This document shows positions 34,711 through 43,263 of a stretch of DNA of 48,491 bases, one piece after another (within the stretch, counting starts at the first letter, position 1; each line of letters opens with the position of its first letter). A model generated the notes under the pieces. It worked only from the letters and a program-made list of their open reading frames with translations. It ran no database searches and had not been told where the DNA came from. Source of the DNA: Paraburkholderia graminis C4D1M (lineage in GTDB: Bacteria > Pseudomonadota > Gammaproteobacteria > Burkholderiales > Burkholderiaceae); NCBI RefSeq assembly GCF_000172415.1, contig NZ_ABLD01000032.1:1-48491 (forward strand), written 5' to 3'. A program made the position numbers and the translations under genes.

Positions 34711-35787
34711 TCAGCTCTTCTTCAGACCGATATCTGACGGCTTCAGCCAGTCGGTGCGCTGGAGGAAGTCCGGCAACGTGGTCTTGTTCACGCCGAGTGA
34801 ACGGATGCGCGTTCCGGGGATTTTCTTGCCCGCCACCACGATGCTGTCATTGCTCTGCGGTACCTGCCCGCGGGTCAGCGCAAAGGCTGCATCGGCGGCG
34901 ACCTGACCCATCTGGATGAGGTCAGTCCAGGCACTCATGGCCATGTGGCCGGCCACGATCTCCTTGGCCACCTCCGGCCAGCAGTCCTCCCCGCACAGCC
35001 AGACCTTGCCGGCGAGTTTCTGCTCGGTCAGCGCCCGCAGCGCGCCGAGCGCCATGCCGTCTTCGTTGGCGATCACGGCCTGGATGTTGTTGTTGTGGCT
35101 CGTCAGCGCATCCTCAACCTGCTTGAGCGCGCCTTCCGGGCTCCATGCATCGTGCCATTGATGCGACACGATCCTGATCTCGCCGGAGTCGATGTGCGGC
35201 TTGATCACCCGGAGTGCGCCTTCGGTCTTCTGGCGCGCCACATCGATGCCCTCCGGTCCACTGACAATGACCCAGTTACCTTTCTTCGCTTCCTGCAGGG
35301 CCTGTCTGGCCTGCAGTTCGCCGACGAAATAGTTGTCACGCCCGGCCCAGTAGTCGACGGCCGTGGAGGGGATCACGTAGTTATACGAAATGATGGGGAT
35401 CTTTGCTTCGCGCTTCACACGCTCGACGATCTGTTTGCCGGCGTCGACGTTCACGGGAATGATCACGAGCGCCTTGATGCCCTGGGAGAGCATGGCGTCG
35501 ACCTGGGAGTCCTGGGTGGCGACGTCCTCGTTGGCGCCCTGGATGATGTAGCGCAGCCCGAGCTCGTCGGCGCGTTTCTCGAAGTAGTGGCGGTCGTGCG
35601 GCCAGCGGAACGCATCGAAGCTGGGAAAGCTGAAGCCGATCAGCGCGCCGTTACCGGCGGCACGCGCATAGCCACCCGCGCCAAGGGTTGCGGCCGCGGC
35701 GCCGTAGGCGGCGGCCGTCTTCATGAAGCCGCGACGGGAGACACGGCCGTCCACAAGCTGCTGGGTCAGGGAAAGCAAATCGCGCAT
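34711..35787 (-). CDS. Tat-exported periplasmic binding protein, copy 2 (XylF-like)
   Basis: A 358-residue homologue of 8068-9144 with the same twin-arginine signal (SRRGFMK). I use the ATG at 35787, matching copy 1; a longer frame exists upstream only because of a one-base difference in the leader. The N-terminal 180 residues are essentially identical to copy 1. The C-terminal half has scattered changes (for example GHMAMSAWTDLIQMGQ versus GRINMSAWTDLIQMGR, and QSNDSIVVAGKK versus PGNDSITVSGRK), some near the expected ligand pocket and hinge. The two binding proteins may thus have drifted in specificity while sharing the same membrane part. Confidence 0.93.
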   Translation of the reverse strand: MRDLLSLTQQLVDGRVSRRGFMKTAAAYGAAAATLGAGGYARAAGNGALIGFSFPSFDAFRWPHDRHYFEKRADELGLRYIIQGANEDVATQDSQVDAMLSQGIKALVIIPVNVDAGKQIVERVKREAKIPIISYNYVIPSTAVDYWAGRDNYFVGELQARQALQEAKKGNWVIVSGPEGIDVARQKTEGALRVIKPHIDSGEIRIVSHQWHDAWSPEGALKQVEDALTSHNNNIQAVIANEDGMALGALRALTEQKLAGKVWLCGEDCWPEVAKEIVAGHMAMSAWTDLIQMGQVAADAAFALTRGQVPQSNDSIVVAGKKIPGTRIRSLGVNKTTLPDFLQRTDWLKPSDIGLKKS

Positions 35788-35890
35788 GGGTCCCCTCCGG
35801 GGGAAAAATGGTGAACTGTTGAAGGCGGCTGGCCCGCAGTGGACGAAGCCTCCGATGAACATTTCTGATCAGAACTGCGGGTGTTGTTAC

Positions 35891-35926
35891 GGTATATAGA
35901 ACAACCTATCTAAAAAAAACTGTCAA
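35891..35926 (-). promoter_or_regulatory. Shared upstream element A2
   Basis: Same element as A1 (GGTATATAGAACAACC..., ending in TGTCAAG; one A fewer in the A tract), about 105 bases before the second binding-protein gene and facing it. Confidence 0.6.
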
Positions 35927-36928
35927 GCAGGGCAGTACTAGTCACTTGCTATGTTTATGGTGATGGGCCGCACCCAAATTGCAGGGTTTGGCAGCCGGGT
36001 GCGATAGTTTTGCAGGAAAAGCCCGGCGCGGATACGAGCGGATCCTGCCTTGTTCAACTAGGCGCATGGGCCTAAGAGCGGGCCATTTTGGGCTATCTCG
36101 CTCGTTTAAGCCGCTCTCATTTTTTCGCCAAATCACAGGTTTGTTATCCGTATATAGAACAACTTATCCATAAAGATATGTCAATGAGGGCTACCCCGAG
36201 GAGCCATTTTGCAGCTTCCAAGTCGATTTCTTTCGCGCTACATTGGTTTGGTCACGGCCCGCTGGCGCTTGCGAGGCATTTTCGGATACAAAACGTTGGT
36301 TTCGTAAAAACGGGGAAGGTAGGCGAGGAAGATATTCACTCAGCGAGTCCGTTTCCGGCTTCTAACATCCGGCGCTTCGGTCGCTGCACCCAGCGCCACG
36401 ATCCCGGGTCAAGCAATGACCCTCTGGAGATCGACAGCATGGTGCTCTCCATGTTGCATCGCGCACGGTTTGTGCCATCAGGCCGTGAGTGAGGGTACGC
36501 AGCCCGACCGGGTCCGCGGTGAATTCCATGGCACTCACGAGGGCAAGGGTGTTCATCGATCAGCACGAAGCAATGCTGGAATACGGGTTGAAGCAGAGGG
36601 GTTGCAGTTTCAGGCTGTTAGTTTTTGCGGACTTTCAAACTATCGATGCTTCGGTTTCGGCCAACACTTGAGCTGCGCTGATGGACCGATGAACGTTTGA
36701 GCCCGTCTGTCCAGGCAGCCCCACGTTTTCGTTCCGTTTTCCGAGGTGAGTTTGTCGCCGGTGCCGTGCCGGGAAAGGCTGGCGGTAGTTGGCGACCGAC
36801 GGCCGGGATCGCCGTGGTTCCAGCTCGAATTCGGGGTCACCGTCGACGTTGAATCGGATTGCAGAGCAGACCCGCGCGTGGTCACGCGCTGGCAAGAGCC
36901 GCTGCCGGACGCGGAGCATGAACGGTGC
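35927..36928. other. Kilobase of apparent remnant sequence with element C
   Basis: No convincing intact gene. It contains another upstream element at 36149-36184. Around 36362-36556 a leftward frame opens with MNTLALVSAMEFTADPVG, which has protein-like composition but breaks after about 35 codons and matches no family I know. The rest, to the AraC stop at 36929, shows only short random-looking frames. It reads as the scar left where the second cluster was interrupted. Confidence 0.4.
36149..36184 (-). promoter_or_regulatory. Shared upstream element C
   Basis: CGTATATAGAACAACTTATC followed by an A/T stretch and TGTCAA. On the minus strand it gives TTGACA, 17 bases and TGTTCTATATAC. It lies 258 bases from element A2, almost the same distance as B from A1, although the intervening sequences are unrelated. 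Confidence 0.55.
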
Positions 36929-37909
36929 TCACGGTTGAAGTAATTCGTCTCGCGGTGAGTATCCGAACCTGCGCTTATAGGCCGTGCTGAAATGGCTGGC
37001 ATTTGTGAAGCCAGATGAATATGCCACGCTCGCGACGGACTGCCTTGGGGGACTCTCCTTGAGTAGGGCCCTTGCTCGCATGAGCCTTGCTTCGAGAAGG
37101 TAGTCGCTTGGACTGGTCCCTTCAAGTCGAAACAACTTCTGCATATACCGCGAGGAGATGCTGTTGGCACGCGCGATGTCTTCGATGGACAAAGTGTCAT
37201 CCAGCAAATGCTGATGTATGTGCTGCTTCAGGCGCCGCAACAACGCGAGTTGAGTGACATTTGCCTGTCCACGAAGATCGGTTTGACCATCCAGCATCAG
37301 CGTGACCAGATCAAGCATCTGCGCCATCGTGTAGCGGAATTGGTGGTCCTGCAACCGCTCGACGCCCTGACTCACGCCCATGACATACGCATGGAGTACC
37401 GAAGCGATAGGGTTCTCAACGGGTAGCAGAAGCCCGCAAGCACTCGAAACATCGGGCAGGCGCCCTTCGAGCAATGCTCGATTGCAAGCGATCAATGCAA
37501 TGGATACCCCTTCACCATAAGTCATGGCGTGAGGCTTTGACATGTCGACCAGCAAAATGCGTCCAGGCGTTAGCAGCGCCCGATTTCCGCAATGCTGCAC
37601 CACACACTCTCCGGCCACGCCGACCATAATTTCGAACCGGTGAATGGCGTCAGACGCTGCATGCGCAGCAGTTCTCGTACTCGATGCCGTGTTTCCTTCA
37701 AACTCGACGAACTGAAAGTTTGCGTCTTGTCGCGCGCGAAGCCGGCCTAGATAGCCGAGCCCATTCTTCCGCTCAAACCGGAGACTCCCGTGCAACTTAA
37801 CCACTGCATCTTCCCATGCATCGAGTTGCAATCGCGGATCCAAGCCGCTCGTGGAGACCGAGAGCATTCGCGGTACATCGGCATTGCAGGAATTTGTCAG
37901 GGAATTCAT
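36929..37909 (-). CDS. AraC-family regulator with FeaR-like sensor domain
   Basis: A 326-residue AraC regulator. The N-terminal two thirds resemble the AraC-binding-like domain of FeaR/XylS-type proteins (about residues 40-210, with TPGRILLVDMSKPHAMTYGEGVS). The C-terminal double helix-turn-helix is clear: LSIEDIARANSISSRYMQKLFRLEGTSPSDYLLEARLMRARALL, then VASVAYSSGFTNASHFSTAYKRRFGYSPRDEL. I choose ATG 37909 with GGAG close upstream; the frame is open a further 59 codons without supporting features. It is divergent from the NodB-fold gene and is likely the activator of the 38092-45764 gene set, sensing a pathway acid. Confidence 0.88.
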   Translation of the reverse strand: MNSLTNSCNADVPRMLSVSTSGLDPRLQLDAWEDAVVKLHGSLRFERKNGLGYLGRLRARQDANFQFVEFEGNTASSTRTAAHAASDAIHRFEIMVGVAGECVVQHCGNRALLTPGRILLVDMSKPHAMTYGEGVSIALIACNRALLEGRLPDVSSACGLLLPVENPIASVLHAYVMGVSQGVERLQDHQFRYTMAQMLDLVTLMLDGQTDLRGQANVTQLALLRRLKQHIHQHLLDDTLSIEDIARANSISSRYMQKLFRLEGTSPSDYLLEARLMRARALLKESPPRQSVASVAYSSGFTNASHFSTAYKRRFGYSPRDELLQP

Positions 37910-38091
37910 CGCTCCACCCAATGGCCGTTCGATCGTCGACCGGTTCCAGAACATACATCCAAACGCGTATTCAAGACAAGCGGCTGAAGTTCGCTTGCAG
38001 AAAGCAGGTGGTTCGCTTTTGCGAAAACACCTGAGCACTCCGACGAATATGATGCCGTCAGATATATACAAAAAAGTCGGAGACACTAGCC

Positions 38092-39060
38092 ATGGTCACT
38101 TCTGTTGAAGACGCATTGCCGTTGGAAGTTGCTATCACCGTAGACGAACTGTTGCTATGGGATGACGCGCCCATGCCTGAGGGCTACACGCGTGAAAAGG
38201 TTGTGACGTCGGTGATCGAAACACTGGCCAAACATCGGATTAATGGCGTCTACGGGTTCGCGCACACGTCGCCGCTGGATAACGATCCAGGATTGAAGGA
38301 AATTTTGCGGCATTGGGTCGATAGCGGGCACCATCTTGGGAACCACACTCATTGTCACGCCTGCCTGAATTGGGTGTCGGCAAAAAACTACTGCGAAGAC
38401 ATCGAGCGCTCGGAGGGCGTCATCGGCGAACTGATCGAGCGAGCTCCGGGCCGCTACTTCCGCTACTCGATGGACATGAGCGGCGACAGCGCGGCAAAGC
38501 GCGGTGAGGTCGAAGACTTCCTGGCAAGGAAAGGCTATACCAATGCGCCTATTTCCGCGTGGTTCAACGATTTCGCCTGGATCGTTCCACATACCCGATC
38601 TCACCTGAATGGTGACAAGGAATCACTGACCATGCTCAGGCAAAGCTACGTCGAGGCGGCTGTTGTTCAGTTGCGCGAAGCTGCCAGGGCGGCACGCCTG
38701 GTGTTTGGTCGTGATATTCCGCAGATCTGGCTTATTCATGGGACACCCATCGCCATGGATACTCTTGACGATATTCTCACGGCGTTCAAGCGGTTAGGCG
38801 TTCGATTCGTCAGCCTCGATCACGCGATGAAAGATGTAGCCCACCGGGCGATGCCTCAGGTAAGCCCAAAATTTGTCAATCAACTCCAACGATTTTGTCT
38901 TGGGCAAGGAATTTCGATCGACAGGATGACTCCCTCGATGCTTCACGCTGTACTTCAGGCGTCGCCGCGGGAAGGCATGGATAGCATCGCGATGTATGAG
39001 CACTTGCTTCGCGGGCTCTGCGAACGCGCAGGCGGAAAATACGAGTGGTCGTGGGCGTAA
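38092..39060 (+). CDS. NodB-fold (polysaccharide-deacetylase family) hydrolase, paralogue 2
   Basis: A 322-residue paralogue of the protein at 25638, sharing HRINGVYGF, the HTHCH motif in GNHTHCHACLNWVSA, RYFRYSMD and IWLIHGTP. Motif 1 reads TVDE: the second Asp, a metal ligand in CE4 enzymes, is replaced by Glu. No signal peptide is present, so it should act in the cytoplasm. It is the first gene after the divergent AraC regulator and precedes a CoA ligase by about 240 bases. The two paralogues thus sit at comparable places in two different CoA-pathway operons. A hydrolytic step on an amide, imide or formyl group is possible, but the reaction is unknown. Confidence 0.8.
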   Translation: MVTSVEDALPLEVAITVDELLLWDDAPMPEGYTREKVVTSVIETLAKHRINGVYGFAHTSPLDNDPGLKEILRHWVDSGHHLGNHTHCHACLNWVSAKNYCEDIERSEGVIGELIERAPGRYFRYSMDMSGDSAAKRGEVEDFLARKGYTNAPISAWFNDFAWIVPHTRSHLNGDKESLTMLRQSYVEAAVVQLREAARAARLVFGRDIPQIWLIHGTPIAMDTLDDILTAFKRLGVRFVSLDHAMKDVAHRAMPQVSPKFVNQLQRFCLGQGISIDRMTPSMLHAVLQASPREGMDSIAMYEHLLRGLCERAGGKYEWSWA

Positions 39061-39296
39061 TAGCCAATGCATGGCCAGCGTGCGTTTCACCAGGATTCAC
39101 ATATCGCAATAACTGGTTGTGCTGTCGTGGTTTGTGAATTCTTTACTACAGCTCCTTTGGGGAATCGATTGACTCAAGGGTTGAGTAAGCGAACTGCGCA
39201 CGCTGTCCATACATAGAATTCCATCACTCCTCGGGCCGAGGCGCTTGGCGGTTGACCCGCCGTCGTTCCGGTGGATGCACTTACGATGAAAAGCCG

Positions 39297-40928
39297 ATGA
39301 ACAACAGACACTGGACTCAGTCCTACGGATCCGTTCCTGCGGAAATCGACCCTGATCGTTATAGATCGGTGAACGAGTTGCTGGACGGAGCGATGCGTCA
39401 TTTCGCCGACAAGCCGGCGTTTCACGCCAACGGACAGACGCTGACTTACGCTGATGTGGATCTCCAGTCGACCGATTTTGCCGCCTACCTTCAACATGTG
39501 GTCGGTGTCAGGAAGGGCGACCGTGTGGCGGTAATGTTGCCCAACGTCCTGTCGTTTCCGGTTACGTTCGTTGGCATCACGAAGGTTGGCGCAATCCAGG
39601 TCAACGTCAACCCGCAGTACACCGCGCGCGAACTCGAGCATCAGCTCAACGATGCCGGCGCGCGCGTGATCGTCGTTTGCAATGGCTCAACATCGACGCT
39701 TGCCGAAGTGATCGGAAAAACCAGCGTCACGACTGTCATTACCGTGGGGCTGGGTGATTGTGGAAAAGTCGCGATTCCGGGGCCCGCCGTCGATGCATCG
39801 TTGCGCGGCTCGATCACGCTGCCCGCTGCCCTGGAAGCTGGTGGCACCCTGCAACTCACTCCGGTCTCTATCTCTGGCGACGATGTGCTCTTCCTGCAGT
39901 ACACCGGAGGCACGACCGGGCTATCCAAGGGTGCCGTCCTGTCACATCGCAACCTGATTGCCAACATCGAGCAGTTCAAGGCGTTTTCGCCAAAGGTTCT
40001 GCGTGTGGGAGAGGAGGTGATAGTTACTGCAATACCGCTCTATCACGTACTAGCTCTGATGGTGAACTTCCTTAGTTATTTTTCGATTGGAGCTGAAAAT
40101 TGGCTGGTAATTAATCCACGTGACGTCGGAGCGCTGATCGACGTGCTGGAAGCTGCGCGACCAACTGTCTTCATAGGTGTCAACACTCTGTATGCTGGTC
40201 TGGCGGCACATCCGCGGATGATCGATGTTGACTGGTCGCGTTTGCGCTTATCCGCTGGCGGCGGCGCTGCCGTGCTCGCCACCACCTCGGCACGCTGGAA
40301 GCAGGTCGCGGGCAGTTTTATCCGCCAAGGTTACGGCCTGTCCGAGTCACCGATCGTCTCGTTTAACCCTGACTATATCGTCGAGTTCAACTCAACCGCT
40401 GGGCTACCGCTGCCATCAACCGACATTAAATTACTGGACGAGGATGACGTTGAAGTCAATATCGGCGAGGCGGGTGAAATTTGCATCAAGGGACCGCAGG
40501 TCATGGGCGGGTACTGGGAAAATCCCGAGGCAAACGCGAAGTCTTTCACAAGCGACGGCTACTTTCGTACTGGAGACGTCGGCGTATTCGACAGAAAAGG
40601 ATTCCTGAAAATAGTAGACCGTAAAAAAGATATGGTCGTTGTCTCCGGTTTTAAGGTCTATCCAAACGAAGTCGAGGCCGTTGCTACCACCTTTCCAGGC
40701 GTGGCCGAATGTGCCTGCGTCGGCATTCCCGACGAGAAAACAGGTGAAGCAGTCAAGCTGTTCGTGGTCAAGGCGCCGGCCGTGGAGATAGACGAGGCGG
40801 CGTTGATTGCCCACTGTCGCGCTGGCATGGCGGGATATAAGGTTCCAAAATTTATTGGTTTTGTTGACGCCCTGCCGAAATCCAGCGTTGGCAAGATTAT
40901 GCGACGAGAAATGCGGAACCTGACCTAA
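39297..40928 (+). CDS. AMP-forming acyl-CoA synthetase (FadD-like)
   Basis: A 543-residue adenylate-forming ligase of the long-chain fatty-acid branch. It has QYTGGTTGLSKGA with the phosphate loop at residues 202-208, YGLSESPIVSFNP, YFRTGDVG, DRKKDMVVVSGFKVYPNEVE and catalytic Lys533 in SSVGKIMRRE. The opening HWTQSYGSVPAEIDPDRYRSV is the usual FadD N-terminus. It would activate a hydrophobic acid delivered through the FadL-like channel encoded at the end of the same set. I take ATG 39297; the frame is open 15 codons further without support. Confidence 0.93.
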   Translation: MNNRHWTQSYGSVPAEIDPDRYRSVNELLDGAMRHFADKPAFHANGQTLTYADVDLQSTDFAAYLQHVVGVRKGDRVAVMLPNVLSFPVTFVGITKVGAIQVNVNPQYTARELEHQLNDAGARVIVVCNGSTSTLAEVIGKTSVTTVITVGLGDCGKVAIPGPAVDASLRGSITLPAALEAGGTLQLTPVSISGDDVLFLQYTGGTTGLSKGAVLSHRNLIANIEQFKAFSPKVLRVGEEVIVTAIPLYHVLALMVNFLSYFSIGAENWLVINPRDVGALIDVLEAARPTVFIGVNTLYAGLAAHPRMIDVDWSRLRLSAGGGAAVLATTSARWKQVAGSFIRQGYGLSESPIVSFNPDYIVEFNSTAGLPLPSTDIKLLDEDDVEVNIGEAGEICIKGPQVMGGYWENPEANAKSFTSDGYFRTGDVGVFDRKGFLKIVDRKKDMVVVSGFKVYPNEVEAVATTFPGVAECACVGIPDEKTGEAVKLFVVKAPAVEIDEAALIAHCRAGMAGYKVPKFIGFVDALPKSSVGKIMRREMRNLT

Positions 40929-40977
40929 CTAGCAGAATTCTCTTCGGAGCCAAGGCTCGACAGCCGCTGGCACGCGG

Positions 40978-40999
40978 CGCGGCGATCTATCTCGCCGCG
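40978..40999 (+). other. GC-rich hairpin between ligase and SDR genes
   Basis: CGCGGCGA and TCGCCGCG form a perfect 8-bp stem with a 6-base loop, 49 bases after the ligase stop. There is no T tract, so attenuation or mRNA processing is as likely as termination. Confidence 0.4.
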
Positions 41000-41043
41000 T
41001 CATGCACTCACCTTATCAACTTATCGAGCGACAAGGAATCGGT

Positions 41044-41820
41044 ATGTCCAACTGTCAACTCTTCGACGTTAGCGGCAAAGTCGCTATCGTCACAGGTGGC
41101 ACCCGCGGTATAGGCTATATGATTGCTGAAGGTTTAGTCAAAGCAGGCGTAAAGACTTATATCGCCTCGCGCAAAGCTGATGCATGCGCTGATGCGGAGC
41201 GCGAGCTCAAAAAGCACGGAGAAGCTATCGCAATCGCTGCCGACTTGTCTGCGCCAGACGCTGCCGGCGGATTTGCTGCCGAGATGTTGAAACGCGAGCC
41301 CAGCATTCACATCCTGGTGAACAACGCCGGCGCCACTTGGGGAGCACCGTTCGACGATTTCCCGGAAAGCGGTTGGGACAAGATCATGGATCTGAACGTG
41401 CGCTCGATTTTCTTTCTCACCCAGCAACTGGCGCCGGCGTTGCGGGCTGCGGGAAGCGAAGCTGATCCCGCCCGGGTCATCAATATTGGTTCCGTCGATG
41501 GCCTGACAAGCCCCGAGATGGAGAACTTTTCCTACTCCGCCAGCAAGGCCGCTCTCCATCATTTAACTCGTCACCTCGCGAAACATTTGGGACCCGCGAA
41601 CATCAACGTCAACGTCATCGCGCCGGGACCTTTTGAAACGAAGATGACTGCGCAGGTGCTCAAGGAGTTTGGAGACGCGATTGTCAAAGCGATTCCGCGA
41701 GGACGTACGGGACAAGCGTCGGACGCTGTCGGAACAGCGATCTTCCTGGCGTCTGCAGCGTCGGCGTATATCACCGGCGCGGTCATTCCCCTGGATGGTG
41801 GATTCTCTACTACGCGATAA
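41044..41820 (+). CDS. Short-chain dehydrogenase/reductase
   Basis: A 258-residue classical SDR. The dinucleotide motif is TGGTRGIG, followed by NNAGA, and the active site is a Ser-Tyr-Lys set in IGSVDGLTSPEMENFSYSASKAA. The C-terminal YITGAVIPLDGGF is the standard family end. It most likely oxidises a hydroxyacyl-CoA or a ring alcohol with NAD(P). ATG 41044 is preceded by AAGGA. It is followed after 16 bases by the MaoC hydratase gene. Confidence 0.93.
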   Translation: MSNCQLFDVSGKVAIVTGGTRGIGYMIAEGLVKAGVKTYIASRKADACADAERELKKHGEAIAIAADLSAPDAAGGFAAEMLKREPSIHILVNNAGATWGAPFDDFPESGWDKIMDLNVRSIFFLTQQLAPALRAAGSEADPARVINIGSVDGLTSPEMENFSYSASKAALHHLTRHLAKHLGPANINVNVIAPGPFETKMTAQVLKEFGDAIVKAIPRGRTGQASDAVGTAIFLASAASAYITGAVIPLDGGFSTTR

Positions 41821-41836
41821 ATAAAGGAGTTGCTTT

Positions 41837-42328
41837 ATGACAACACTGCGAGTGAGTCCGGATGAACTCCGGGCGATGGTTGGGAAAGAACTTGAGCCTT
41901 CGGAATGGGAAGTGATCGACCAGGCGCGTATCGATGCGTTTGCCGAAGTGACCGGCGATCGACAATTCATCCACGTTGACCGGGAAAAGGCGAAGGATAG
42001 TCCGTTTGGTGACACTGTGGCTCATGGGCTCCTGATTCTGTCGTTACTGCCTGCCTTGATCGAAAAATCAGTGCCAATCCCGTCGGATGTTGGCGTCACG
42101 GTCAATTATGGCTACAACAAGATCCGGTTCCCATCGCCAGTGCGAAACGGAAAGCGCGTCCGCGCGAAGTTCGTGATCTCGGAGTTCAGCGTGCCGTCGC
42201 CGGGTCGCTACCAGTTGATCTTCACTGTCACGGTCGAGATCGAGGGCGAATCAAAGCCGGCGTTGGTCGCAGAATGGATTGGCATATGCCTGGTAAATGA
42301 TGCCAGGGAAGAGGGGAGCCGGGTATGA
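41837..42328 (+). CDS. MaoC-like (R)-enoyl-CoA hydratase
   Basis: A 163-residue hotdog-fold hydratase. The hydratase-2 motif is complete: FAEVTGDRQFIHVD with the catalytic Asp and His, then GDTVAHGLLILSLLP. Such enzymes add water to trans-2-enoyl-CoA to give (R)-3-hydroxyacyl-CoA, the substrate of MFE-2-type dehydrogenases like the one encoded next. AAGGAG lies eight bases before the ATG, and the stop overlaps the next start by four bases (ATGA). Confidence 0.93.
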   Translation: MTTLRVSPDELRAMVGKELEPSEWEVIDQARIDAFAEVTGDRQFIHVDREKAKDSPFGDTVAHGLLILSLLPALIEKSVPIPSDVGVTVNYGYNKIRFPSPVRNGKRVRAKFVISEFSVPSPGRYQLIFTVTVEIEGESKPALVAEWIGICLVNDAREEGSRV

Positions 42329-43248
42329 GCAATCGGTTCGAAGGTCGGGTAGCTATCGTCACCGGTGCAGGAAACGGCCTGGGTCGAGCACATGCCCTTG
42401 GTTTGGCCGCTCGTGGCGTCAAGGTCATGGTGAACGATCTCGGAGGCGCGCGTGACGGACGTGATGCGAGTACATCCCCGGCTGAAGCGGTCGTCCAGGA
42501 AATTCGAGCTGCTGGCGGTGAGGCGATGGCGAATGGAGCCAATGTCGCAAGGTTCGAAGAAGTTCAAGCGATGATAGCCGCGGCACAGAACGCTTGGGGG
42601 CGCGTGGACATCCTGGTCAACAATGCCGGCATTCTGCGCGATGCGACTTTCGCCAGGTTGTCGCTGGACGATTTTTGGGCCGTGATGGACGTCCATGTGC
42701 GAGGCACAGTTAATTGCACGAAGGCGGTCTGGGATCTTATGCGTGAGCAGAAGTACGGCCGCATTGTTCTCACATCATCGGCATCCGGTATCTACGGAAA
42801 CTTTGGGCAGTCGAGCTACGGAACGGCCAAGGCAGCGATGGTCGGTCTGATGAACGTGCTGCATATGGAAGGTGACAAGTACGATATCCGTGTCAATGTG
42901 CTGGCTCCAACTGCAGCGACGCGCATGACGGCCGGCTTGATCCCCGAACACGCGATGAAATTGATGGCGCCGGAGTCCGTCACGCCTGGCGTTCTCTTTC
43001 TTGTCGGCGACGATGCGCCATCGAAGGTCATTCTCGGTGCCGGCTGTGGTGTCTTTACGCGCAACTTCGTCTACGAAACCGAAGGGATCTATTTGCCAGA
43101 GAGCGAACGCACCCCGGAGGTTATCGCAGCCCGCTTTGCCGAGATATCGAACGCCGAGAGACTGACCGCGTTGGAAAGCGCAACGCACCAGACTTTGCGT
43201 TTCGTCGACAAAGCGACCGCGGCCGCCAAGACTGCTTACGATCAATGA
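42325..43248 (+). CDS. MFE-2-like SDR, (R)-3-hydroxyacyl-CoA dehydrogenase
   Basis: A 307-residue SDR of the peroxisomal multifunctional-enzyme type. It shows TGAGNGLGRAHALGLAARG, the extended VNDLGGARDG cofactor loop, NNAGILRDATFARLS and the catalytic set in TSSASGIYGNFGQSSYGTAK. The C-terminal extension beyond a normal 250-residue SDR also fits MFE-2. With the overlapping MaoC gene it provides hydration and oxidation by the (R) route. The thiolase follows 15 bases later. Confidence 0.92.
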   Translation: MSNRFEGRVAIVTGAGNGLGRAHALGLAARGVKVMVNDLGGARDGRDASTSPAEAVVQEIRAAGGEAMANGANVARFEEVQAMIAAAQNAWGRVDILVNNAGILRDATFARLSLDDFWAVMDVHVRGTVNCTKAVWDLMREQKYGRIVLTSSASGIYGNFGQSSYGTAKAAMVGLMNVLHMEGDKYDIRVNVLAPTAATRMTAGLIPEHAMKLMAPESVTPGVLFLVGDDAPSKVILGAGCGVFTRNFVYETEGIYLPESERTPEVIAARFAEISNAERLTALESATHQTLRFVDKATAAAKTAYDQ

Positions 43249-43263
43249 CCAGGAGCCAATTCC

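Larger units (their letters stand above)
31879..35926. repeat. ABC-importer repeat, copy 2 (direct)
   Basis: Same orientation as 5218-9285. The offset is 26661 at the left edge and 26643 after the 18-base difference in the ATPase gene. I see no difference in 32480-34637. On the left, identity drops abruptly at 31879 from near-complete to the distant remnant described above. Confidence 0.9.

Noticed and set aside
36362..36556. Leftward frame beginning MNTLALVSAMEFTADPVG
   Set aside because: The first 35 residues look protein-like but the frame then decays and matches no family I know; noted only as a possible remnant.
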